Assembly (NCBI RefSeq): GCF_030813245.1
Contig: NZ_JAUSUA010000001.1
Location: 496,001-560,000, forward strand
DNA: 64,000 nucleotides
DNA from: Alkalicoccobacillus murimartini
GTDB taxonomy: Bacteria; Bacillota; Bacilli; Bacillales; Bacillaceae_D
Direction: 5' to 3'
Below the pieces are notes generated by a model. It was not told where the DNA came from, searched no databases, and saw nothing but the letters and a program-made list of their open reading frames with translations. Each line of letters opens with the position of its first letter. The first letter of the stretch is position 1. This document shows, one piece after another, positions 8,980-17,612 of this stretch. The position numbers were made by a program, and so were the translations under genes.

Positions 8980-9809
8980 AGACGTTAGAAGAAGCCTATC
9001 AGGATTGCCATACAATTATAAATCGTCATTCAAAAACGTTCTCAAAAGCTTTTAGTCTATTACCATCAGGAAAGCGAAAAGCAGTGTGGGCCATTTATGC
9101 CTTTTGTAGAAGTGTAGATGATATTGTAGATGATGGAGAGAATCCTGTTGAAGAACTGGCTGAATTCGAAAGGCAATTCACTTTGTTTTTAGAGAAACAA
9201 CTTCCTCTTGATCATTCGATGTGGACGGCTTTAGATGATGTATTTACAAAATTCCCTGTTGATAAGCAGGCTTTTACGGATATGATTACAGGACAAAAAA
9301 TGGATCTCGTTAAAAGTCGATATCAGACAATGGAAGAAGTGGAGCTTTACTCTTACTACGTAGCTGGCACTGTAGGGTTAATGCTATTGCCTATCCTTGC
9401 CCCGAAAAATCACGAACAGCTTGAAGTCGGAGGCAAAGCTTTAGGAACAGCGATGCAAATCACAAATATCCTGCGTGACATAGGTGAAGATATTCAAAGA
9501 GGAAGAATTTATTTGCCTCAAGATTTAATGGACAAGCACGGAGTATCAGTGGAACAGATTCAAGCTGGGAAGGTGACAGATGCCTTTATCGATCTATGGG
9601 AGGAAATGGCTGAGCGTGCTGAGCAACTTTATGATATGGCATTGGAATCCATTGACTACTATCCTATAGATGCACGATTTCCAGTTAAGGGTGCTGCCTA
9701 TATGTACAGAGCGATATTAAATTCAGTAAGACGGAATCATTATGACGTATATACTACTCGTTCATTTATTACTCAAGAAGAAAAACAAGACATTCTTTCG
9801 CAATTATAA
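8976..9809 (+). CDS. crtM: Dehydrosqualene/phytoene synthase
   Basis: Head-to-head prenyl synthase of 277 residues, with both Asp-rich Mg/diphosphate motifs visible: DDIVDD after FCRSV, and DIGED in TNILRDIGEDIQRGRIYLP. Joining two farnesyl diphosphates gives 4,4'-diapophytoene; geranylgeranyl diphosphate would give phytoene. The C30 reaction is inferred from the CrtN/CrtP-like partners. The start is TTG 8976, with AAAGGAG eight bases upstream and an overlap with the preceding stop. Last gene of the operon, followed by a strong terminator. Confidence 0.88.
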   Translation: MKTLEEAYQDCHTIINRHSKTFSKAFSLLPSGKRKAVWAIYAFCRSVDDIVDDGENPVEELAEFERQFTLFLEKQLPLDHSMWTALDDVFTKFPVDKQAFTDMITGQKMDLVKSRYQTMEEVELYSYYVAGTVGLMLLPILAPKNHEQLEVGGKALGTAMQITNILRDIGEDIQRGRIYLPQDLMDKHGVSVEQIQAGKVTDAFIDLWEEMAERAEQLYDMALESIDYYPIDARFPVKGAAYMYRAILNSVRRNHYDVYTTRSFITQEEKQDILSQL

Positions 9810-9815
9810 GATATA

Positions 9816-9855
9816 AAAACGATTGATTCTCAGATGAGAGTCAATCGTTTTTTTG
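9816..9855. terminator. Bidirectional terminator, crt operon / tetR
   Basis: Long hairpin: AAAACGATTGA (9816-9826) pairs perfectly with TCAATCGTTTT (9841-9851), with a further CTC/GAG inner stem and loop AGAT, then T residues on both strands. It overlaps the last codons of the convergent tetR gene. Confidence 0.9.
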
Positions 9856-10521
9856 GGGTGGTACTGTAAAGACGTTACTGTTCATGACAATTTGCCGAAT
9901 GTACCTCATCGTATGTTCAGTTGCTTCCTCAGGAGTGAATTGATATCGATTATTTAATAAATTGGTCAGCATTCCTTGCCAAATAAGGGTTGTTAATTCC
10001 GTAATGGTTTCGACTTGTTTCTCCTCTATTAAACCTTCTTGATTTGCTTTCTCAAGAAGAGACAATCCTCTTTTTGTCATGCTGCGCTGAAACAATACAG
10101 GCTTCAAATCTTCAGGGAAATCGTTTATATCGGATGAATAGACTTGATAATATTCTTCAAAGAGTGCATCTGGTTTGTTTCCTAAATCCATGATAAAGAC
10201 TGCGTGAAATAATTGAGGCTGCTTAAACGAATGCTTGCACAAGCATTCCCATCCTAATAAGTATTTCTCCAAGGATGTATTGCCTCTAGACAAGTACTCA
10301 GCTACGTCATTTGTATAAGGTTTTAAAAACCTCATCGAAGCGAAAAAAATAACATGTGAAAGCTCAGAAAAATAATTATAAAGCGTTCCGCTGTTATAGC
10401 CTGCTTTATCTGCTATTTTTCTTATGGTTATATGATCAAATCCTTCTTCATTAATGATGTCAGCCGTTGCTTCAATAAAGTATTGCCACATTCGCTGACG
10501 CTTAATACTTCTCTTATCCAT
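9841..10521 (-). CDS. TetR-family transcriptional regulator
   Basis: 226 residues with the TetR N-terminal helix-turn-helix (GFDHITIRKIADKAGYNSGTLYNYF) and a variable helical ligand domain. It is divergent from the BCCT transporter and CocE-type hydrolase; the 175-bp intergenic region carries three evenly spaced palindromes, so it most likely represses that operon and itself. The convergent carotenoid operon is probably not a target. The ligand is unknown; a quaternary amine or ester taken up by the transporter would be logical. Confidence 0.85.
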   Translation of the reverse strand: MDKRSIKRQRMWQYFIEATADIINEEGFDHITIRKIADKAGYNSGTLYNYFSELSHVIFFASMRFLKPYTNDVAEYLSRGNTSLEKYLLGWECLCKHSFKQPQLFHAVFIMDLGNKPDALFEEYYQVYSSDINDFPEDLKPVLFQRSMTKRGLSLLEKANQEGLIEEKQVETITELTTLIWQGMLTNLLNNRYQFTPEEATEHTMRYIRQIVMNSNVFTVPPQKND

Positions 10522-10630
10522 TCATTCATTCTCCTAACATAAATGGCTTAATCTCTTTATTATAATATGTTTTATGAACAAGTTAAAATAGAAACAATGC
10601 CATTTGTATCTTCACCCTTTCTATGATAAC

Positions 10631-10678
10631 ATAATCACGGTTATAAAATAATCATGATTATATTTTGATCGCGATTAA
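10631..10678. promoter_or_regulatory. Triple TetR operator array, 17-bp period
   Basis: Three related 14-bp pseudo-palindromes with centres exactly 17 bp apart: ATAATCACGGTTAT (10631-10644), ATAATCATGATTAT (10648-10661, perfect) and TTGATCGCGATTAA (10665-10678); consensus WTRATCRYGRTTAW. The last ends 18 bp before the BCCT start codon and would block its promoter or leader. Binding by the adjacent TetR protein is inferred. Confidence 0.7.
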
Positions 10679-10696
10679 AACGAAAAGGGTGATGAG

Positions 10697-12199
10697 ATGA
10701 AAAAGGCTAAGGTAGATCCATTTATTTTTTGGGCGTCAATCATTGTGATCATTGTCTCATCGGTTTTGCTTGTCATAAACCGTGAAACAGCGGAACCGAT
10801 TTTAGATGATATTATGACAGGTATTACATTCAAACTAGATTGGTTATTTCAGTTCATGACATTTGCTTTGTTCATTATTCTAGCATGGCTAGCATTTGGT
10901 CGGTTTGGAAAAATTAGATTAGGAGAAGAGAAACCTGAGTTCTCGACCTTTAGCTGGGGAGCCATGTTATTTTGCGCAGGTATGGGTACGAGTATTATGT
11001 TTTGGTCCATTCTTGAACCCATTTACTATTATACGGCACCACCTTTTGGGATCGAATCAGCGAGTAATGAAGCAGCTGATTGGGCAGTCACATACGGATT
11101 GTTTCATTGGGGGTTATCGGCTTGGGCTTTATATGCACTACCAACCGTTGTTATTGCCTACTCGTTTTTTGTTAAGAAACAAAAGTCTCTCAAGATCAGT
11201 ACAGCTTGTCGCGGTGTTTTAGGAAAACATGCGGACGGTTTTATAGGGAAATCTATTGATGTACTTGTTATTTGGAGTTTAGTAGGAGGACTAGGCACAT
11301 CTCTTGGACTTGGTGTACCAATGGTTTCTGCAGTAATTAGTGACCTATTTGGTATAGAGCAGTCACTCGGGTTAAGTATTGGAATTATTTTAATATGGAC
11401 AGTTATTTATTGTGCAAGTGCGTATTCAGGATTGTATAAGGGAATTAGTAAGCTTAGTAACATTAATGTCTATCTAGCTTTAGCATTAGCCATATTCGTT
11501 CTATTTGCAGGACCAACGTTATTTATTTTATCGAACTTCACTAATAGCTTTGGACTAATGATGCAAAACTTTATGCAGATGAGCTTCTATACTGACCCAA
11601 ATGGACAAAGTGGGTTTCCACAAACATGGACCGTCTTTTATTGGGCATGGTTTGCTGCAACGGCACCATTCATTGGATTATTTGTCGCAAGAATTTCTAG
11701 GGGACGTACCCTAAGAGGATTAATTTGTTCCATTTTACTATGGGGATCAGTCGGTAGTTGGTTATACTTCGCTGTATTTGGTGGGTATGCTTTAAATCTT
11801 GAGACAAACGGAATATTATCCTTAACTGATATTCTAACGAATGATGGAGAAACAGCTGTAATTGTAGAAGTATTGCGCTCATTGCCATTAAGCACATTTG
11901 TTTTGTTCTTCTTCCTAATCCTTGCTTTTATATTCTTAGCAACATCATTGGATTCGGCTACGTATGTGCTTTCTTCCATAGCAACAAAAGAATTAAAAGA
12001 TGGGGAGGAACCTGCACGCTGGCATCGTCTTGTCTGGGGAGTAATTTTAGCTGCTCTTTCAATCTCTCTACTAAGTGTTGGAGGACTGCGTGTGGTTCAA
12101 ACATCAGCTGTTATTGTGGCTGTGCCTGTAGTCATTATTTATTTGCTTTTGACTATCTCATTAATAAGATGGTTAAAAACCGATTTTCCTACTAAATAA
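10697..12199 (+). CDS. BCCT-family betaine/carnitine/choline transporter
   Basis: 500 residues with 12 predicted membrane helices and BCCT landmarks (GMGTSIMFWSILEPIYYY; WTVFYWAWFAATAPFIGLF followed by ARISRGRTLRGLI). The family imports trimethylammonium compounds by sodium symport or antiport. The substrate-helix segment is AWFAATAPF where many betaine carriers have further tryptophans, so the substrate may not be glycine betaine. It lacks long charged termini, arguing against an osmosensing carrier. Expressed with the hydrolase 36 bp downstream and probably controlled by the divergent TetR. Confidence 0.88.
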   Translation: MKKAKVDPFIFWASIIVIIVSSVLLVINRETAEPILDDIMTGITFKLDWLFQFMTFALFIILAWLAFGRFGKIRLGEEKPEFSTFSWGAMLFCAGMGTSIMFWSILEPIYYYTAPPFGIESASNEAADWAVTYGLFHWGLSAWALYALPTVVIAYSFFVKKQKSLKISTACRGVLGKHADGFIGKSIDVLVIWSLVGGLGTSLGLGVPMVSAVISDLFGIEQSLGLSIGIILIWTVIYCASAYSGLYKGISKLSNINVYLALALAIFVLFAGPTLFILSNFTNSFGLMMQNFMQMSFYTDPNGQSGFPQTWTVFYWAWFAATAPFIGLFVARISRGRTLRGLICSILLWGSVGSWLYFAVFGGYALNLETNGILSLTDILTNDGETAVIVEVLRSLPLSTFVLFFFLILAFIFLATSLDSATYVLSSIATKELKDGEEPARWHRLVWGVILAALSISLLSVGGLRVVQTSAVIVAVPVVIIYLLLTISLIRWLKTDFPTK

Positions 12200-12235
12200 C
12201 TAGACGAAACAATTCAATCAATTGGAGGTATTTTC

Positions 12236-14284
12236 ATGGTATTTAATGTACGTGATTCTAAGTTACACATAAAAAAACAATTTCCTCATAACGTACGAGA
12301 AGTTGAGAATGTCTGGATTCCAATGAGTGATGGGACCAAACTATCAGCAAAAATCTGGTTGCCTGAGGATGCGGAACAGAACCCAGTTCCGGCTATTCTT
12401 GAATATCTTCCTTATCGTAAAAATGATTTTACAGCTTTACGTGATTCGATTCGACATCCTTATTTTGCAGGGCATGGCTATGCGAGTATTCGTGTGGACA
12501 TGAGAGGAAGTGGCGATTCAGACGGAATTCTATATGATGAATACCTGCCACAGGAGCAAGAAGATGCACTTGAGATTTTGCAATGGATCGAAAAACAGGA
12601 TTGGTCAACTGGACGTGTGGGTATGATCGGAAAGTCTTGGGGTGGGTTTAATGGTTTGCAGGTTGCATCTCATCAACCTAAACAGTTAAAAGCAGTTATT
12701 ACCCTCTGCTCAACCGACGATCGATATGCAGACGATGTCCACTACATGGGTGGAAATATCCTGGCATCTGACATGCTTTGGTGGTCTTCCACAATGCTTG
12801 CCTACAATGCAAGACCAGCAGATCCGATGTATGTAGGTGATGAGTGGAAAAAGAAATGGCTTGAACGCCTTGAGCATACACCACCATTTGTGGAGGAATG
12901 GCTGAATCATCAGCATCGAGATGAGTACTGGAAGCAAGGTTCTGTTTGTGAAAATTACGACGATATAAATATTCCTGTTTTTGCGGTAGGCGGATGGACA
13001 GATGGGTATACAAATGCGATATTCCGACTATTAGAGGGTCTTAACGGACCGAAAAAAGGCTTAATTGGACCTTGGGCTCATGAGTATCCAGAGGTTGCCG
13101 TACCAGGACCTTCTATTGGATTTTTGCAGGAATGCTTACGCTGGTGGGATCAGTGGCTGAAGGATGAAGACACAGGCATCATGGATGAGCCTCTTCTTCG
13201 CGCTTGGATGCAGGATAGCGTTCCACCAGACGTTGATTATGATGAACGACCAGGACGATGGGTGGAAGAAGAGGTTTGGCCTCCACAATCTGGCATAAAT
13301 AAAGAGTACTATCTAGGTGAATCTACATTGTCAGAATCTGCAGAGAAGAAAAGCTCAGTTTCTGTCTCAAGTGTTCAGCAGCATGGTTTATATAGTGGTG
13401 TTTGGTGCCCATTTGGACAACCGGGTGATTTGGCGTCAGATCAAAGAATGGAAGATGGCCTTTCGGTGTCATTTACGACAAATCCATTGTCGGAGGACTT
13501 AGAGCTACTAGGATTTCCAAAGATGGAGGTAGAATTCAGCTCCGATCAACCGGATGCATTATTGGCAGTTCGACTATGCGATATTGCTCCTACTGGTGAA
13601 TCTACGTTAGTAAGTTGGGGTATGCTCAATTTGAACCACCTCGACGGTCATGAATTCCCTAAAGAGCTTGTACCAGGAACCGTATATACAGCGGATGTCC
13701 AATTAAATGCAATAGGACAGAGAATACCAGCTGGACATCGACTTCAGGTTTCTTTATCACCAACTTATTGGCCACATGCATGGCCATCTAAAAAACCAGT
13801 GACACTAAATGTGATAACTGGTGAAAAAACGAAGCTGACCCTTCCGATTAGACCTATAAATGAAGACGAAGAAGATCACTGGCCTTTTCAAGCTCCTGAA
13901 GCCGCTCCAGTAGCTGAAAAAGAGATTTTGAGAGACGAAAGTAGAAGTCGAACGATTCATTATGATCTACTAACGAAGGAATGGATTCTAGACGATTTCT
14001 CAGATGAGGGAGCAAGGAAGATCGTAAAGAATGGGGTAGAATACGGGAGTACCAATCGTAATACGTATTCAATTAAAGAAGGCGATCCGTTGTCAGCAAA
14101 AGCGTCGTGTGAGTGGACTTTAACAGTGGGCCGAGAGGAATGGCAAACTCGATTAGAAACCTTTAGCGTGATGACTGCAGATGAAAATCATTTTTACCTT
14201 GAGAATGTCGTTATAGCATATGAATCAGAAGAAGAGATTTTCTCTAAAACATGGAAGAAAATAATTCAAAGAAATTTTCAATAA
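12236..14284 (+). CDS. CocE/NonD-family (S15 peptidase-like) hydrolase
   Basis: 682-residue serine hydrolase. The N-terminal alpha/beta-hydrolase domain has the nucleophile motif GKSWGGF (about residue 133); a downstream Asp and His are expected in WTDGYTNA and GPWAHEYP. The C-terminal half is the beta-sandwich seen in X-Pro dipeptidyl-peptidases and cocaine esterase (YYLGESTLSE...WCPFGQPGDLASDQR). Family members cleave esters or amides. Start ATG has TTGGAGG upstream. No signal peptide, so it acts in the cytoplasm. Being co-transcribed with a BCCT carrier suggests it hydrolyses an imported quaternary-ammonium ester or amide; this is inference. Confidence 0.82.
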   Translation: MVFNVRDSKLHIKKQFPHNVREVENVWIPMSDGTKLSAKIWLPEDAEQNPVPAILEYLPYRKNDFTALRDSIRHPYFAGHGYASIRVDMRGSGDSDGILYDEYLPQEQEDALEILQWIEKQDWSTGRVGMIGKSWGGFNGLQVASHQPKQLKAVITLCSTDDRYADDVHYMGGNILASDMLWWSSTMLAYNARPADPMYVGDEWKKKWLERLEHTPPFVEEWLNHQHRDEYWKQGSVCENYDDINIPVFAVGGWTDGYTNAIFRLLEGLNGPKKGLIGPWAHEYPEVAVPGPSIGFLQECLRWWDQWLKDEDTGIMDEPLLRAWMQDSVPPDVDYDERPGRWVEEEVWPPQSGINKEYYLGESTLSESAEKKSSVSVSSVQQHGLYSGVWCPFGQPGDLASDQRMEDGLSVSFTTNPLSEDLELLGFPKMEVEFSSDQPDALLAVRLCDIAPTGESTLVSWGMLNLNHLDGHEFPKELVPGTVYTADVQLNAIGQRIPAGHRLQVSLSPTYWPHAWPSKKPVTLNVITGEKTKLTLPIRPINEDEEDHWPFQAPEAAPVAEKEILRDESRSRTIHYDLLTKEWILDDFSDEGARKIVKNGVEYGSTNRNTYSIKEGDPLSAKASCEWTLTVGREEWQTRLETFSVMTADENHFYLENVVIAYESEEEIFSKTWKKIIQRNFQ

Positions 14285-14286
14285 TA

Positions 14287-14322
14287 AAGAGGCTCCCCCT
14301 TGTAAAAGGAGGGAGCTTCTTT
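14287..14322. terminator. Bidirectional terminator
   Basis: AAGAGGCTCCCCCTT pairs with AAGGAGGGAGCTTCTTT across a GTAA loop, between the convergent hydrolase and crtP-like genes. A T-rich run follows on both strands. Confidence 0.85.
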
Positions 14323-14323
14323 G

Positions 14324-15793
14324 TTACATTATATTGCTCACTAGCTCAGCTACGTTTAGTCCGCTTAGTACAACCATGGGTGAGCCGCCTCCGGGATGTG
14401 TCGATCCGCCAACAAAATAAACGTTTGTTAGATCGCGTGCCCGGTTCGCTGGGCGAAGAAATGCGGTTTTTTTGGTATTGGCAGATACGCCATATAGAGC
14501 GCCACGATAAGCGTAATAATCGTTTTCAATGTCACTAGGTGTGATAATTTGGTCCTCAATGATATGCGGAGTCAGATCAAGACCATAGGATGTTAATACG
14601 TTATAGATATGTCGTTTGTAACTTTCAAGGTCTATGGCATCATCCCCTTGCTTGTTCAAGGCGGGTGCATTCACAAGGATAAACAAATTATCGCCATCAG
14701 GTGATACAGAGGCATCTGTATAAGAAGAATTACTAATATAGATAGTGGGATGTTCGCTGTATTTCTTTTGAGAAAATTGCTCATCAAACTCCCGTTGGTA
14801 ATTAGAGCTGAAATAAACTTGGTGGTGAATGAGTTCAGACATACGTGTATTAAGTGAAGCAAGGATGACAAAAGCGGAGATAGATGGTTCAAGCTTGTCT
14901 CGCTTTTGGTCAGTAAAGGACGGTCTACTCTTTTCTTCAACAAGATCTGGAAATACTTTTAATAAATCACCATTTATGATGACATGGTTACAAGAGACTA
15001 AGGAACCGTCCGAGAGTTCAACACCTTTTGCTCGTTTATCTTCTGTCTGGATGCGAACCACTTCCATATTGCAGTGTAGCTCTACACCAAGCTCGAGAGC
15101 TCGTTTTGAGAAGCCCTCCGCAATGGTTGGATTTCCACCTTCAACATAATAAACACCTTGTATCAATTCCAGGTATGCAATCATTGAAAATGTTGCTGGT
15201 GTGAGAAATGGTGATGAACCGATATAGGTAGCATATCGATTGAGCATTTGTACAATATTAGCATGTTGAAAAAAACGTCGATGAAATGCATCTAAGGATA
15301 GAAGTGGATGCACCTGTAGAAGAGCTTTAGATAATGAAGGTGACAAATAATCCGTCCAGTTTGTAAAGGTTCGTGGGAAGAAATGGTTTGTAGACAATTT
15401 GTATAAGTGGTTGACTTCATGTAGATAGCGATCATACATAGACGCAGTGATACCAAATGCAGAAAGGTTCTGTTTCATTTGCTCCTGGTCGGCTGTCATA
15501 TCTAGATAGGTTCCATCGGCAAAATGATTCCGTGTATGTGTATCGAGTCTCTTAAATCTAAAATAATCCTCTGGCTCAGCTCCTGATTCACGAATGACCC
15601 GATTAAAAACCTCGGGCATGGTCATTGTGTTGGGACCAAAGTCGAAGGATGCATTGCCGACCTGATAGCGACGCATCTTACCTCCCAGATGACTATTTTT
15701 CTCATACAATTTTACGTTAAACCCTTTAGAGGCAAGGGAGATCGCAGAGCTGAGCCCAGCTAAGCCTCCCCCGATAATAACAATTGATTTCAT
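14324..15793 (-). CDS. CrtP-like diaponeurosporene oxidase
   Basis: 489-residue FAD carotenoid oxidoreductase. N-terminal IVIIGGGLAGLSSAISLASK; C-terminal RGALYGVSANTKK and VYFVGGSTHPGGGSPMV, which match the tail of Staphylococcus CrtP (recalled RGAIYGV...YFVGGSVNPGGGMPMV) better than CrtN. CrtP oxidises the terminal methyl of diaponeurosporene to an aldehyde or acid. The start is ATG 15793 with GAAAGGA upstream; a longer reading into the glycosyltransferase gene is not supported. It overlaps the upstream glycosyltransferase stop by four bases and is last in the minus-strand crt operon. Confidence 0.83.
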   Translation of the reverse strand: MKSIVIIGGGLAGLSSAISLASKGFNVKLYEKNSHLGGKMRRYQVGNASFDFGPNTMTMPEVFNRVIRESGAEPEDYFRFKRLDTHTRNHFADGTYLDMTADQEQMKQNLSAFGITASMYDRYLHEVNHLYKLSTNHFFPRTFTNWTDYLSPSLSKALLQVHPLLSLDAFHRRFFQHANIVQMLNRYATYIGSSPFLTPATFSMIAYLELIQGVYYVEGGNPTIAEGFSKRALELGVELHCNMEVVRIQTEDKRAKGVELSDGSLVSCNHVIINGDLLKVFPDLVEEKSRPSFTDQKRDKLEPSISAFVILASLNTRMSELIHHQVYFSSNYQREFDEQFSQKKYSEHPTIYISNSSYTDASVSPDGDNLFILVNAPALNKQGDDAIDLESYKRHIYNVLTSYGLDLTPHIIEDQIITPSDIENDYYAYRGALYGVSANTKKTAFLRPANRARDLTNVYFVGGSTHPGGGSPMVVLSGLNVAELVSNIM

Positions 15794-16899
15794 GAATAAG
15801 AGCGTCCTTTCCAAGTGAATCCTGTTTTGGTTATCGCGAGATACATCGAACGAATAAGAATACAGATAAAAGCTAGAGCTGAAAAGGGCATGAGGAATCC
15901 AATCCATTTTTTCTGATTCGACATTCGATCAATCATTAAGCGAATTGAAACACTAAGAACAAGAGGCAGTGCAAACAGCCAATGTAATGAGAAGGCAAAC
16001 CAAATAAATGGCAAGGGAAGTACAAATACAAGGCTATAGAATACAATCACAAAAGCCGCTAACACGTAAGAACGTCCAATGCCAGGAAAGGCATTTTTAG
16101 AGAAGCCGCGCCATACATCTTGATTGCTCTGGTACATGAAGCAGCTGACGAAATCTGTAATGTTAGCCAGACACGCTCGAGCTCCAGATCGTTTTACGGC
16201 TCTAGTAAGGTGGACATCTTCAACAAGTGAATGCTTGACTGCTTGGTGACCACCAAATGAGCGATAGATCTCCGCATCAAATAACATAAAGCTTCCGTGT
16301 GCTGCACTTGCTGCGGGAAGCCTCGTGTAATTAGCAAGATAGAGGGGCAGATGAAGATAGATTAATACATGTTGCATAGGCACAAGCAAACTAGCTAAAA
16401 GACCTTTGACTGGGAATCTTGGAAAGCCCGAGAGAAGACCTGCTTGCTGCTTGTGGAGTAACCCTAATGCTACGTCAATTGTATTAGGCTGCAATCTAAC
16501 ATCTGCATCTAGAAAAAGAAGGTATTCCCCATTCGCTTGCTTGCTTAATTGGTGACAAGCGAATACTTTTCCTACCCAATCTTTTGGAAGGGGTTCTCCG
16601 TGCACGATTCTACTAGTTGTTACCTTCTTTTGATGAAGCTTGAGTAATTCACCCGTACGATCGGTTGAATGATCATCTAAAAAAACATATTCAAGGTTGG
16701 TATAAGACAGCTTCGCTAAATTATCGATTAACGCTTCCACATGCGCTTCCTCGTTTCGTAGTGGAATAAGGATTGAAACAAGAGGAGCATGTTGAATGGA
16801 AGTCCTTTGATGAAGCTTTGGCATAAAATGTTGATTTAGTCCTACCCAAATAAACTGACAAACAAGAAGTGTGATAAGAACATAAACAAATATCATCAT
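15790..16899 (-). CDS. CrtQ-like family 2 glycosyltransferase
   Basis: Membrane GT2: N-terminal anchor helix (FVYVLITLLVCQFIWV), catalytic domain with SILIPLRNEE, DDHSTDRT, DADV, EDVHLTRAVKRSG and a QDVWRGFSKN segment at the QxxRW position, then C-terminal helices. In staphyloxanthin synthesis CrtQ glucosylates diaponeurosporenoate, and position between an acyltransferase and a CrtP-like oxidase supports the same role. Start chosen at ATG 16899, overlapping the previous stop (ATGA); a TTG at 16929 is an alternative. Neither has a strong ribosome binding site, so coupling is likely. Confidence 0.8.
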   Translation of the reverse strand: MMIFVYVLITLLVCQFIWVGLNQHFMPKLHQRTSIQHAPLVSILIPLRNEEAHVEALIDNLAKLSYTNLEYVFLDDHSTDRTGELLKLHQKKVTTSRIVHGEPLPKDWVGKVFACHQLSKQANGEYLLFLDADVRLQPNTIDVALGLLHKQQAGLLSGFPRFPVKGLLASLLVPMQHVLIYLHLPLYLANYTRLPAASAAHGSFMLFDAEIYRSFGGHQAVKHSLVEDVHLTRAVKRSGARACLANITDFVSCFMYQSNQDVWRGFSKNAFPGIGRSYVLAAFVIVFYSLVFVLPLPFIWFAFSLHWLFALPLVLSVSIRLMIDRMSNQKKWIGFLMPFSALAFICILIRSMYLAITKTGFTWKGRSYS

Positions 16900-17612
16900 T
16901 TTTTTGAACCAGATAGAAAGCCAAACCAATCGCTAACAGATCGATTTCCCGATAAAAGCTCTGAATACCCAGAGAGAGATGAAGTGGCGATAGACGTTCG
17001 TTGCTGCTCAAGTTGATGAGTCATCTTTGTTTCAAGCATCGTTGTCACATCCTGACGAGTCTGGTTAGATAGATCAGCTGGATCTATTGGTGAGCTGATT
17101 TCAATATACAGACGAGGTTTTTGTTCATGGGACATCGTGTAGTAGTACGTGACGATATACACCGGTGTACTCGGAACTTTGAGCGATAAATAAGCTGATC
17201 CTGATTGGAATTCAAGAGGCCTTTTTTCTAATGGCTGCTCAGCGCCTTGTGGAAACATCCAAACAGCCTTTTGATTGGCTAATAAGTTGGTTGAATAGTG
17301 AAGAGTTTCTATAACCGATCGAGATGAAGCTGCGTTTACAGAAAAAGCCCCTATCCGCCTGAAAAAAGGAAACTTTTTCATACCCTCTTCGCTCATCATT
17401 GCGTAACTGTCAAATGGACAAATTGTCTCCGTTAAATAAAATGTGACCAGACCATCCCACCAGCTTGAATGATTCACTAAAACTAAGGCGGAAGAGTCCT
17501 GGTTGAAAGATCCTTTAAGATAAATGGTTGAAAAAGAGCGTTTTAATAACCAATAGGTGTTGTAAAGGTGGAACGCTCTGCTGAAGATCTGATCTTTCTT
17601 CGCTTTTATCAT
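16896..17612 (-). CDS. PlsC-type acyltransferase in the carotenoid operon
   Basis: 238 residues with acyltransferase motif I NHSSWWDG (His-x4-Asp) and motif III FPQGAEQ. The family moves acyl groups to hydroxyls of glycerophosphates and related acceptors. In this operon it probably esterifies the carotenoid glycoside, a job done in Staphylococcus by the unrelated CrtO. Start ATG 17612 overlaps the preceding stop (ATGA) and has GAAGGA upstream; the longer reading from 17633 lacks a ribosome binding site. Confidence 0.78.
   Translation of the reverse strand: MIKAKKDQIFSRAFHLYNTYWLLKRSFSTIYLKGSFNQDSSALVLVNHSSWWDGLVTFYLTETICPFDSYAMMSEEGMKKFPFFRRIGAFSVNAASSRSVIETLHYSTNLLANQKAVWMFPQGAEQPLEKRPLEFQSGSAYLSLKVPSTPVYIVTYYYTMSHEQKPRLYIEISSPIDPADLSNQTRQDVTTMLETKMTHQLEQQRTSIATSSLSGYSELLSGNRSVSDWFGFLSGSKK

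Noticed and set aside
11638-11979. 113-codon minus-strand frame inside the BCCT gene
   Set aside because: It is a shadow of a well-supported transporter gene with no ribosome binding site and no recognisable protein features.
14829-15149. 106-codon plus-strand frame inside the crtP-like gene
   Set aside because: Antisense shadow of a clear FAD oxidoreductase; composition follows the codon structure of the real gene.
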